Shown here piece after piece: positions 1 to 6,082 of a stretch of DNA of 8,281 nt; the stretch's first letter is position 1, and each line of letters opens with the position of its first letter. This stretch comes from Endomicrobium sp. (GTDB lineage: Bacteria; Elusimicrobiota; Endomicrobiia; Endomicrobiales; Endomicrobiaceae): the NCBI GenBank assembly GCA_031260765.1, contig JAISKX010000219.1, positions 1 through 8,281 of the forward strand, read 5' to 3'. The notes under the pieces were generated by a model that did not search any database, was not told where the DNA came from, and saw only the letters and a list, made by a program, of their open reading frames with translations. Both the position numbers and the translations under genes were made by a program.

Positions 1-1005
1 TTGTTTTGATATGAGCCAAGAAAATTCTCTCATTCCGTTTGTGGAAGATGAAGCGATTTTGTATTTGGCATTTGCAAGTTTAACAAGCATGGCGGATTTG
101 GCAAGACCGTGAAAATCTATGCTCAAATCAAACCTTTGAGAACGAAGTTCCTTTCTCAATTTTCTGTAATAGCCAAAACTTCTTTTTTTTCTATTCCATA
201 TAAAAATGTTTTCAAGCATAGGATTGTCTTTTAAAATCTCGGCGCAACGCTCGTCAACAATCCAGCTGATTCTCGCATTGGGATATTTCTTTTTGATTGA
301 GGAAAGAGACGGTAAAACAAAAACTATATCGCCTAATCTGCTGGGCTGGACTATTAGAATTTTCGGCGCGGGGTGGAGTTCTAAATATTTAGGTATGTCT
401 TTTTTCCAATAATAATTGTCTGCTAAATCAAACAGTTTATTTACTTCATTTTCTACAAAAAGGGCTTTCTCATCTATATTGTCATTTTCTGATATATAAA
501 TGGGATTGCCGCATATTTGAACAGTTGTAGAAAAAGGTTTGGGGATTTTTTCTTTATCCCAAGTTTTTTTGAGTAAAAAATTTCTCCGCGCAGAGCAACA
601 TATAGGCACAATAGGCAGTCCTGATTTTTGAGCCGCATATATTACGCCTTGTTTTAATTTGTGATATGGTCCTTTGGGCCCGTCGGCGGCGAAAGCTAAA
701 CTATAATTTTTGCGTCCATACCTTATAATTTCTATCAGCGCCCTTTGCGCCCCGTGCGTGGAAGAGCCTCTCACTGTAATATAGCCGAGATTGTTTAATA
801 GTTGAGACAAGATTTCTCCATCTTTGGACAGGCTTACCATAATCACTATATTATTGTTTTGATTGCTCATAAGCATTGCAAACTCATTGCCATGCCAGAA
901 AGGATAGATTGCCGGCTGAGGAAATCTCGGAGTGTCGTTTAGATATTTTTTGTTGAGGGTTTTGTCTATTAAAAGGACTGCTTTTGTAAGTAAAGTTTCA
1001 ATCAT
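1..1005 (-). CDS. Fused lysophospholipid acyltransferase (DUF374) / GT9 heptosyltransferase, C-terminus cut by window edge
   Basis: One open frame of 335 codons runs from ATG at 1005 to the left edge without a stop; the end lies outside the window. Residues about 15-180 look like a DUF374-type LPLAT: WHG with H38, SLSKDGEIL (58-66), VRGSSTHGAQRAL (78-90), and FAADGPKGP (105-113) followed by a GVIYAAQKSGLPIVP segment. Residues from about 214 look like GT9/WaaC: ILIVQPSRLGDIVFVLPSL with D226 at the place of the WaaC catalytic Asp, then WIVDERCAEIL and DFHGLAKSAML (297-307). By family, the first domain would acylate a lipid A-type acceptor and the second would add heptose to Kdo at the inner membrane; both substrates are inferred. 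No ATG, GTG or TTG occurs in the junction (about 176-216), so separate translation is unlikely. The start overlaps the waaA stop (ATGA), indicating translational coupling. Both family calls are strong; exact specificity is uncertain. Confidence 0.88.
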   Translation of the reverse strand, partial: MIETLLTKAVLLIDKTLNKKYLNDTPRFPQPAIYPFWHGNEFAMLMSNQNNNIVIMVSLSKDGEILSQLLNNLGYITVRGSSTHGAQRALIEIIRYGRKNYSLAFAADGPKGPYHKLKQGVIYAAQKSGLPIVPICCSARRNFLLKKTWDKEKIPKPFSTTVQICGNPIYISENDNIDEKALFVENEVNKLFDLADNYYWKKDIPKYLELHPAPKILIVQPSRLGDIVFVLPSLSSIKKKYPNARISWIVDERCAEILKDNPMLENIFIWNRKKRSFGYYRKLRKELRSQRFDLSIDFHGLAKSAMLVKLANAKYKIASSSTNGMREFSWLISKQ

Positions 1006-2258
1006 TTGAATTCTCTTATTTTATCTATCGTCAACTTGATAGAGCCTTTTTGCGATTTGACTGTCTGTAATGCTTTGGCGCCCATATCTTTTAATTTTTG
1101 TCTGTCGGACAAAAGATTGATTGAAACTTGCGCTAAATCGGAGGCATTTTTGACAATTAAGGCGCCGCCATTGTCTGTTAAAAGTTTGGCTTCCATCTTA
1201 AAATTGCTCATATATTTGCCAAAAAGCACAGGCTTTGCATAAGCCGCAGGCTCTATGGGATTTTGTCCGCCTTTATCTATAAGAGAGCCGCCTATAAAAC
1301 AAATGTCCGATATTGAATAAATGTCTTGCAATTTTCCAAAAACATCAACCAATATAGCCGAGCCGCTTTCTCTATGAATACCCGAAGAAAAGAGTGTAAA
1401 TGGAATTTTGGCTTTATCAAGCGCAGTTTTAATATTTTCAATTTTATCAATGTGGCGGGGGGCAATAAACATTTTTATATTTGGATATGTTTTGATTAAG
1501 ATTTTATAGACTTCTATTATAGCTTCAATCTCATCTTCTCTTATGCTGCCTGCCGTCCAGACTATATCATCTTCTTTTAAGTTGAAATCAGTCCTTGATG
1601 CGCCACTTGAAAAATCTCTATCGTATTTGATATTGCCTGTGACAAAAGTTTTTGTTTTGCCTTTTGACAAAATCTCATATCTTTGCGCATCGTCTGCGCT
1701 TCTTGCAAGAACTGTGTCTATAAGCGATATAAAACCAGCCCAAAAGAAAGACATTTTATTATAAGTTCTAAAAGTTTTTTCCGATATTCTGCCATTGACG
1801 CTGACTATTTTGATTTTTTTTCTGTGAGCGCTGTAAAACATTGAGGGCCACAACTCTGTTTCTATTGGAAGGAAAATGTCGGGATTTATTATTTTGAAAG
1901 CCTTTGACATAATCGGATATAAATCCAAAGGCAAAAGGGCGATGAAATCTATGCTTTTTAAATCTTTTGCATATTCTCTTGCCGTCTTTGTGACTACCGT
2001 TAAAACTATTTGCGTTTTGTCGTCTTTTAAAGATGAAAGCAGAGGCTCAACGGCGCGGACTTCTCCGATAGACGAGCAATGAAACCATAGAGTTTTTTTT
2101 GAAATGTCGCACTTAAAATCCCATATAGCAAGGCGCTCTTTTGTCTTGTAAAAAAAGTTTCTTCTGAAATTTGAACTGAAAATTAAACCGAAAGGTATTA
2201 GTATGATGAAAAAAACGGCGAATAGAAAATTATATATGAATAAAAAAAATGCAGTCAT
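1002..2258 (-). CDS. waaA: 3-deoxy-D-manno-octulosonic acid (Kdo) transferase, GT30
   Basis: This enzyme transfers Kdo from CMP-Kdo to the lipid A precursor on the cytoplasmic face of the inner membrane, the first step of LPS core assembly. The 418 residues match the usual family length. A hydrophobic N-terminal anchor (about 3-27) is followed by YKTKERL, then HCSSIGEVRAVEP with Glu66 at the position of the catalytic Glu of WaaA proteins. The C-terminal Rossmann half holds FIAPRH and FIGGSLIDKGGQNPIEPAAY (321-340), the GT30 nucleotide-sugar signature. The gene starts 13 bp after the preceding MetH-like gene, with only a weak AGG-type ribosome site, and its TGA overlaps the ATG of the acyltransferase/heptosyltransferase fusion. 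Whether it adds one or more Kdo residues cannot be read from the sequence. The symbol kdtA is a synonym. Confidence 0.95.
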   Translation of the reverse strand: MTAFFLFIYNFLFAVFFIILIPFGLIFSSNFRRNFFYKTKERLAIWDFKCDISKKTLWFHCSSIGEVRAVEPLLSSLKDDKTQIVLTVVTKTAREYAKDLKSIDFIALLPLDLYPIMSKAFKIINPDIFLPIETELWPSMFYSAHRKKIKIVSVNGRISEKTFRTYNKMSFFWAGFISLIDTVLARSADDAQRYEILSKGKTKTFVTGNIKYDRDFSSGASRTDFNLKEDDIVWTAGSIREDEIEAIIEVYKILIKTYPNIKMFIAPRHIDKIENIKTALDKAKIPFTLFSSGIHRESGSAILVDVFGKLQDIYSISDICFIGGSLIDKGGQNPIEPAAYAKPVLFGKYMSNFKMEAKLLTDNGGALIVKNASDLAQVSINLLSDRQKLKDMGAKALQTVKSQKGSIKLTIDKIREFK

Positions 2259-2271
2259 TATAAACCTACTT

Positions 2272-2844
2272 TTATTTTTTTACCTTCTTTTTAGAGGCAA
2301 TCCAATAAGACAAACCGCATAATGAATATTTAGGATTTAACCGCCCGTCATTATAACTTATGCCTATTTTACCGATGTCTATAAGAGAGTTTAATTTTTC
2401 ATAATTTTCAGGAGCGATTTCAATGGAGCGCATAAGAATGCAATTTTCATCTTCGGCTTCATTTGATATTAGGCGGATTGCAAATCTCTTTGATTGTTCC
2501 AAAGCCTCTACGGCTAAAGAAGAGACAATTTTTTCCGTATCGTCCCCATAGAGATTTTTATCTTTTAAATATTCTTCTTCTAATGATGAGCCGATAGCGG
2601 CAAAAAACACCGTTTTTGCAATCAGTTTTTGAGGGATGTCTTTTTCGTTTTCAAGGATTAGAGAATCTTTTGGGAAGGTATCGTATATTATGCAGGGAGT
2701 TAAAAACTTTAAATAGTAGCGGACGGCTTTAGAAATGTTTCTTTGCATTTCTTCCGGAAGCTGCTCTACATTGTTCAATTTCTTGATTACACGCGAGATT
2801 TCTTGAACGGTTATATTTATTTTAAAGTTTTTTACTTTTCTCAT
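2272..2844 (-). CDS. Small protein resembling the vitamin B12-dependent methionine synthase activation domain
   Basis: This is a 190-residue soluble protein without signal peptide or membrane segment. The middle, AKTVFFAAIGSSLEEEYLKD (76-95) followed by an SSLAVEALEQ helix (108-117), resembles the part of the MetH activation domain where a conserved TLG-type strand precedes a DA-x-GS-x-AVEA helix. The end, GKIGISYND...NPKYSLCGLSYWI (158-182), resembles the terminal IGV-LTES...P-KSVSG segment of that domain. In MetH this domain binds SAM and supports reductive remethylation of cob(I/II)alamin. The RxxxGY-type SAM loop is not clearly preserved here: the matching stretch is RSIEIAPENY (139-148), lacking the Gly-Tyr. 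The ATG overlaps the secF stop (ATGA), and waaA starts 13 bp downstream. No cobalamin enzyme lies in the window, so the true role is open. The family call is from memory of the motif pattern and is moderate. Confidence 0.55.
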   Translation of the reverse strand: MRKVKNFKINITVQEISRVIKKLNNVEQLPEEMQRNISKAVRYYLKFLTPCIIYDTFPKDSLILENEKDIPQKLIAKTVFFAAIGSSLEEEYLKDKNLYGDDTEKIVSSLAVEALEQSKRFAIRLISNEAEDENCILMRSIEIAPENYEKLNSLIDIGKIGISYNDGRLNPKYSLCGLSYWIASKKKVKK

Positions 2845-3761
2845 TTTCTATTTGTTGCCGCAAGTTTTAAACGGGCTTTCTTTCTTATATCATATTCATA
2901 TACTAAAGGAACGCAGATAAAAATTGAAGAATAAACGCCCAAAACCGTGCCGATTATCATAATATATGAAAAAGTGTGTATAACCTCTCCGCCCCAAAAG
3001 AAAAGAGCGCAAGCGACTATAAAAACAGTGACGCTTGTGACTACAGACCTTAAAAGAATGGAATTTATGCTTCTATTTATTATAGTTGCAAAATCGTCTT
3101 TGATATGTATTCTTAAATTCTCTCTCATTCTGTCAAATAAAACGATAGTATCATTGATAGAATAACCCGCAATGGTAAGCAAAGCCGCTATCACAGTAAT
3201 ATCAACTTCTTTGCCGACCAAAACCAAAAAGCCGAAAGATAAAACAACATCGTGAACAATACCTATTATAGAAGCCACGCCCCAAAGAGTGGACTTAAAC
3301 CTAAAAGCCACATAAACTATCATACCTAAGAATGCAAAGAGAAAAGCGTATAAAGCTTGTTTTGTAAGATATTCCCCTACTACGGGACCTACAAATTCCA
3401 TCTTTTCTATAGTCATTTTATTAGCGGCGAAATCCTTTTTAAAAGCGGCATTGATGTCGCTTTCAAATTTTGCCTGAGAGCCTATATCGTATTTCGCTCT
3501 GATAATATACATATTGTCGGACTTTTGTAAATCAAAAGAGTTTATGCCCGCGCCGTCAACGGCTTTGCGGACGGCTTGCATTTCCACAGGCTGCTCAAAA
3601 GAAACCTGCATCATTATTCCGCCTGTAAAATCTATGGAATAATTAGGTCCCCCTTTTACTATGTATGCCGCTATCAAACATGCAAAAAGAATTATCGGCA
3701 CCAAAAAGAATTTGCGTCTATTGCCTACAAAATCAATATCTAAATCATGAATAAGTTGCAC
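2841..3761 (-). CDS. secF: Protein translocase subunit SecF
   Basis: SecF pairs with SecD as an RND-type membrane complex that uses the proton gradient to complete export of proteins through SecYEG. The 306-residue protein shows TM1 at about 17-35, the family motif YSIDFTGG (41-48), a short periplasmic domain, FVGPVVGE (123-130), and the TM4-5 motif AGYSINDTIVLFDRMREN (198-215) containing the conserved Asp of the proton path. About six membrane segments are visible, as expected. The start is GTG at 3761: a strong Shine-Dalgarno AAGGGGAGG ends 5 nt upstream, and no in-frame ATG occurs until residue 50. The gene lies 12 bp after secD, and its ribosome site overlaps the secD stop. Its own stop overlaps the next ATG. 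Confidence 0.97.
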   Translation of the reverse strand: MQLIHDLDIDFVGNRRKFFLVPIILFACLIAAYIVKGGPNYSIDFTGGIMMQVSFEQPVEMQAVRKAVDGAGINSFDLQKSDNMYIIRAKYDIGSQAKFESDINAAFKKDFAANKMTIEKMEFVGPVVGEYLTKQALYAFLFAFLGMIVYVAFRFKSTLWGVASIIGIVHDVVLSFGFLVLVGKEVDITVIAALLTIAGYSINDTIVLFDRMRENLRIHIKDDFATIINRSINSILLRSVVTSVTVFIVACALFFWGGEVIHTFSYIMIIGTVLGVYSSIFICVPLVYEYDIRKKARLKLAATNRK

Positions 3762-3766
3762 TGTGT

Positions 3767-3775
3767 CCTCCCCTT
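3767..3775 (-). promoter_or_regulatory. Strong ribosome binding site fixing the GTG start of secF
   Basis: On the minus strand the bases read AAGGGGAGG, followed by five bases and then GTG. The first two A bases are part of the secD stop codon TAA (3776-3774), so secD termination and secF initiation are physically linked. This site is the reason for accepting a GTG start. Confidence 0.8.
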
Positions 3776-5201
3776 ATATGTTAATCTTTGCTAAGAAATT
3801 TTCTTTAAATAAGAAATCATACAATATCTTAGTGACCGTTATTGAAGTGAACATACTTATAATAAGCCCGATAGAAAGAGATACTGCAAAACCTTTGATG
3901 GGTCCTGTTCCAAATTGAAATAAGAAAACAGCCGCTATCAGAGTTGTGACATTGGCGTCAAAAATCGTCCAAAACACTTTTTGATAGCCTGTCTCAACGG
4001 CAAGACGGACGCTTTTGCCAGCTTTTAACTCTTCCCTAATCCTCTCTAAAATCAAAACATTTGCGTCAACAGCCATAGCCAAAGTGAGCGCTATGCCCGC
4101 CACGCCCGGCAAGGTGAGAGTAAATTGGAAATAAGCCATAGCAGCCATCAAAATGAATAGATTTAAAACCAAAGCGATATTTGCAATGACGCCGGAAAGT
4201 CTGTAATAAATAAGCATAAACACAAGCACTGCAAGCACGCCGACAGCCGCTGATGTAAAACCTTTCTTTATGGAATCGTCGCCAAGAGTTGGTCCTACTG
4301 TTCTTTCTTCTATAATTCTTACGGGAGCGGGAAGAGCGCCGGCTCTGAGAACTGTCGCAAGCAATTTAGCGTCGTCTTGATTAAAATTGCCTTCAATTAT
4401 AGCCTTCCCATCCGGTATCCTTGACCTAATTACAGGCGCACTTTGCACTATGGAATCAAGCACTATAGCCAATTGTCTGTCTTTATATCTGTCTGTGACA
4501 TCTGAAAAAATCTTTGCCCCATCTTTATTAAATTCTATGCCCACTATGGGTTGACCAAACTGTCCTGTAAATTCCACCTTAGCATTTACAAGATATGAGC
4601 CGTTCAATTGGGCTTTATCTAATATATATACGGAAGAGCGCTCTTTATCTTCAAAAGGAAAAGCGCTTTCAGGCATAATTTTTGTGATTTCGGGATAAGC
4701 GGAAGGATTGTCTCTGTATTCTTTCGGGGATATGTTTTCGTCTCTTAAAAGTTCTACAACTTTGCTTGCCTCTTCGCTTGTATTTACAACTCTAAACTCA
4801 AGCAAGGCTGTTTTTCCTATAAGTTCTTTTGCCGCATTGACATCTTTAATGCCGGGCAATTGAACTACTATCCATCTATCGCCTTGTTTTGCTATCAAAG
4901 GCTCAGCCACGCCGAATTGGTCTATTCTGTTTCTTATAACTTCTATCGCTCTATCAACGGCGTCGCTCATATTAACATTTGCGTCCAAACCAGAAGCGTC
5001 CACTTCCAAAAGAAGATGAGAGCCTCCTTTTAAATCAAGACCGAGTTTTAAAACCTTAGACAAAATCGGCAGTCTGTCTTTTTCCGCCGCCTCTCTTTTC
5101 TCAGGCGTCATTCTATACCATTGAATTGAAGGCAATACTGCATAGACTGAAAAAGCCAGCAATGCTACTGTGACTAAGAACTTCCAATTAATTTTGCTCA
5201 T
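3774..5201 (-). CDS. secD: Protein translocase subunit SecD
   Basis: SecD is the large partner of SecF. Its periplasmic P1 domain captures emerging preproteins and the complex drives late translocation with the proton-motive force. Of 475 residues, about 7-24 form TM1, GLDLKGG (54-60) is the SecD signature, and about 60-290 form the periplasmic domain. TVGPTLGDDSIKKG starts at 301 just before TM2. AMAVDANVLILERIREEL (375-392) is the TM4-5 motif with the conserved Asp. The length is somewhat shorter than the E. coli protein and typical of the compact SecD of many phyla. The ATG at 5201 is preceded by GGAAAGG about 5 nt upstream. A 134-bp gap with a perfect hairpin separates it from yajC, so secD may have its own promoter or depend on read-through; a TTTAAT -10-like box on the hairpin's far side is only a weak candidate. 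Confidence 0.97.
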   Translation of the reverse strand: MSKINWKFLVTVALLAFSVYAVLPSIQWYRMTPEKREAAEKDRLPILSKVLKLGLDLKGGSHLLLEVDASGLDANVNMSDAVDRAIEVIRNRIDQFGVAEPLIAKQGDRWIVVQLPGIKDVNAAKELIGKTALLEFRVVNTSEEASKVVELLRDENISPKEYRDNPSAYPEITKIMPESAFPFEDKERSSVYILDKAQLNGSYLVNAKVEFTGQFGQPIVGIEFNKDGAKIFSDVTDRYKDRQLAIVLDSIVQSAPVIRSRIPDGKAIIEGNFNQDDAKLLATVLRAGALPAPVRIIEERTVGPTLGDDSIKKGFTSAAVGVLAVLVFMLIYYRLSGVIANIALVLNLFILMAAMAYFQFTLTLPGVAGIALTLAMAVDANVLILERIREELKAGKSVRLAVETGYQKVFWTIFDANVTTLIAAVFLFQFGTGPIKGFAVSLSIGLIISMFTSITVTKILYDFLFKENFLAKINI

Positions 5202-5279
5202 TTGACCCTTTCCTTATATATAGATTTTGTTTCCTTATTTTAGCGATGTGTATTTGATAGCGCTAATGGCTGATACATT

Positions 5280-5315
5280 AAAATAACTTGCAGTAAAAAC
5301 TGCAAGTTATTTTTT
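5280..5315. terminator. Hairpin between yajC and secD, probable terminator or attenuator
   Basis: The arms 5280-5293 and 5300-5313 are perfectly complementary over 14 bp (core ATAACTTGCAG/CTGCAAGTTAT) around a 6-nt loop TAAAAA. On the minus strand, the direction of yajC and secD, the stem ends in TTATTTTAA, an imperfect U-tract. On the plus strand it ends in six T. It starts about 20 bp after the yajC stop. It could end part of yajC transcription, lower secDF expression relative to yajC, or protect the yajC mRNA 3' end. Confidence 0.65.
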
Positions 5316-5335
5316 AAAACATATTCAATTTTCAA

Positions 5336-5731
5336 TTACTTCTTTATAATATCAGCGCCTGCAACAACTTCAGCCGTATTTGCCGAAGGTCTTACAAAAA
5401 CTGTCGTAACAGAGGGTTTTGACACTTGAACATTAACATTTTCAGCTATTTTCAATTCTACAATATTCTCTTTTACGCTTACGACAATTCCATAAATCCC
5501 GCCCGAAGTTACTACTTTGTCATCTTTTTTAAGCTCATTTAAAAGTTTTTGATGTTCTTTTGCTTTCTTTTGTTGAGGTCTTAAAAGGAATAAATAAAAG
5601 AAGACAAAAATCAAAATCAAAGGTAAAAATCCGCCAAGTCCGCTAAGTCCGCCTGCTTCCTGAGCAAATGCCGATTGAGGCGCTGCGGCAAATGCAAACA
5701 ACAAAACTGCTAATACTTTCAACATTTTCAT
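5336..5731 (-). CDS. yajC: Preprotein translocase subunit YajC, with an apparent N-terminal signal peptide
   Basis: YajC is the small accessory membrane protein of the SecDF-YajC complex. With ATG at 5731 it has 131 residues. Residues 1-23 look like a Sec signal peptide: MKMLK, a hydrophobic core, then AFA before Gln24. A second hydrophobic segment at about 34-50 ends in FLLRPQQKKAKEHQKLL, the YajC hallmark. The cytoplasmic part KKDDKVVTSGGIYGIVVSV (about 68-86) is the conserved domain. The frame is open further upstream to an ATG at 5836, but AAGGAG five bases before the 5731 ATG, and the loss of family similarity upstream, favour the shorter form. Most YajC proteins start directly with the single membrane helix, so the extra signal-like segment is a departure. 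A promoter candidate lies about 95 bp upstream. Confidence 0.93.
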   Translation of the reverse strand: MKMLKVLAVLLFAFAAAPQSAFAQEAGGLSGLGGFLPLILIFVFFYLFLLRPQQKKAKEHQKLLNELKKDDKVVTSGGIYGIVVSVKENIVELKIAENVNVQVSKPSVTTVFVRPSANTAEVVAGADIIKK

Positions 5732-5826
5732 AATAACTCCTTTTTTGATGTGTTTTTTTAGCAAAAGTCTTATTTTTCCTACGAGAAAGGTTAAAAATGT
5801 AGGTGAGTTTTTGCTTTTGTTGGGCG

Positions 5827-5855
5827 ATACTATCATAAAATAAGATTTATGTAAA
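5827..5855 (-). promoter_or_regulatory. Candidate sigma-70-type promoter for yajC
   Basis: The minus strand shows TTTACA (5855-5850, one mismatch to TTGACA), a 17-bp spacer and TAGTAT (5832-5827) as a -10-like box. Transcription would start near 5820, leaving a leader of about 90 nt before the yajC ATG. This leader can fold weakly through GCAAAAG/CTTTTG and CCTAC/GTAGG. It is judged by consensus and position only. Confidence 0.45.
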
Positions 5856-5867
5856 GATAGCTAAAAA

Positions 5868-5897
5868 TTGACATAGACAAAACAAATTTGATACATT
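5868..5897 (+). promoter_or_regulatory. Candidate promoter for tRNA-Val with GC-rich discriminator
   Basis: A perfect TTGACA (5868-5873) is followed by an 18-bp spacer and TACATT (5892-5897), then CCGCGC. Transcription would begin near 5904, about 28 bp before the mature tRNA end. A GC-rich stretch between -10 and start is typical of stable-RNA promoters under stringent control in proteobacteria; whether this applies here is inferred. It is back to back with the yajC promoter candidate, with 12 bp between the two -35 boxes. Confidence 0.5.
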
Positions 5898-5931
5898 CCG
5901 CGCTCTTGGAAATCAGTCCTCGCTCAAAAAA

Positions 5932-6007
5932 GGGCGGTTAGCTCAGCTGGAAGAGCATTTCCCTTACAAGGAAGAGGCCGCAGGTTCAAGTCCTGCACCG
6001 CCCACCA
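5932..6007 (+). tRNA. tRNA-Val (anticodon UAC)
   Basis: A full 76-nt cloverleaf can be drawn. The acceptor stem is GGGCGGT (5932-5938) with ACCGCCC (5997-6003), discriminator A, and an encoded CCA (6005-6007). The D stem is GCTC/GAGC (5941-5944, 5953-5956). The anticodon stem is TTTCC/GGAAG with loop CTTACAA, giving anticodon UAC (5965-5967, read as TAC) for valine codons GUA/GUG. The variable loop has 5 nt, and the T arm is GCAGG-TTCAAGT-CCTGC. It is the only plus-strand gene, sitting alone between minus-strand operons, with its own promoter candidate and a downstream terminator. Confidence 0.97.
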
Positions 6008-6022
6008 AACCTTTTTAAAAAT

Positions 6023-6062
6023 AAAAAAGAAATCAGCGCTCATAAACGCTGATTTCTTTTTT
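6023..6062. terminator. Bidirectional rho-independent terminator between tRNA-Val and the SPFH gene
   Basis: The stem GAAATCAGCG/CGCTGATTTC (6029-6038 with 6047-6056) encloses the 8-nt loop CTCATAAA. It is flanked by six A on the left and six T on the right, so both strands carry a hairpin followed by a U-run. It serves the plus-strand tRNA (ending 16 bp before) and the minus-strand lepB-nfeD-SPFH run (stop codon at 6085-6083, 20 bp away). Confidence 0.92.
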
Positions 6063-6082
6063 GCTTATACTCAAAAACTGCT

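Noticed and set aside
206..412. 68-codon plus-strand open frame near the left edge
   Set aside because: It lies opposite the well-supported acyltransferase/heptosyltransferase gene and shows no recognisable motif.
5202..5226. TTGACC followed by TATATA on the plus strand as a promoter
   Set aside because: The spacing between the boxes is far too short, and no plus-strand gene follows. The bases are the secD ribosome site and leader in reverse.
5732..5836. Longer yajC reading frame from the upstream ATG at 5836
   Set aside because: The extra 35 residues are Lys-rich and unlike YajC. They lie across the -10 box and leader, while AAGGAG stands at the right distance before the ATG at 5731.
5932..6007. 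tRNA as an integration site for a mobile element
   Set aside because: No integrase and no repeat of the tRNA 3' end occur in the window, and both flanks are housekeeping envelope genes.
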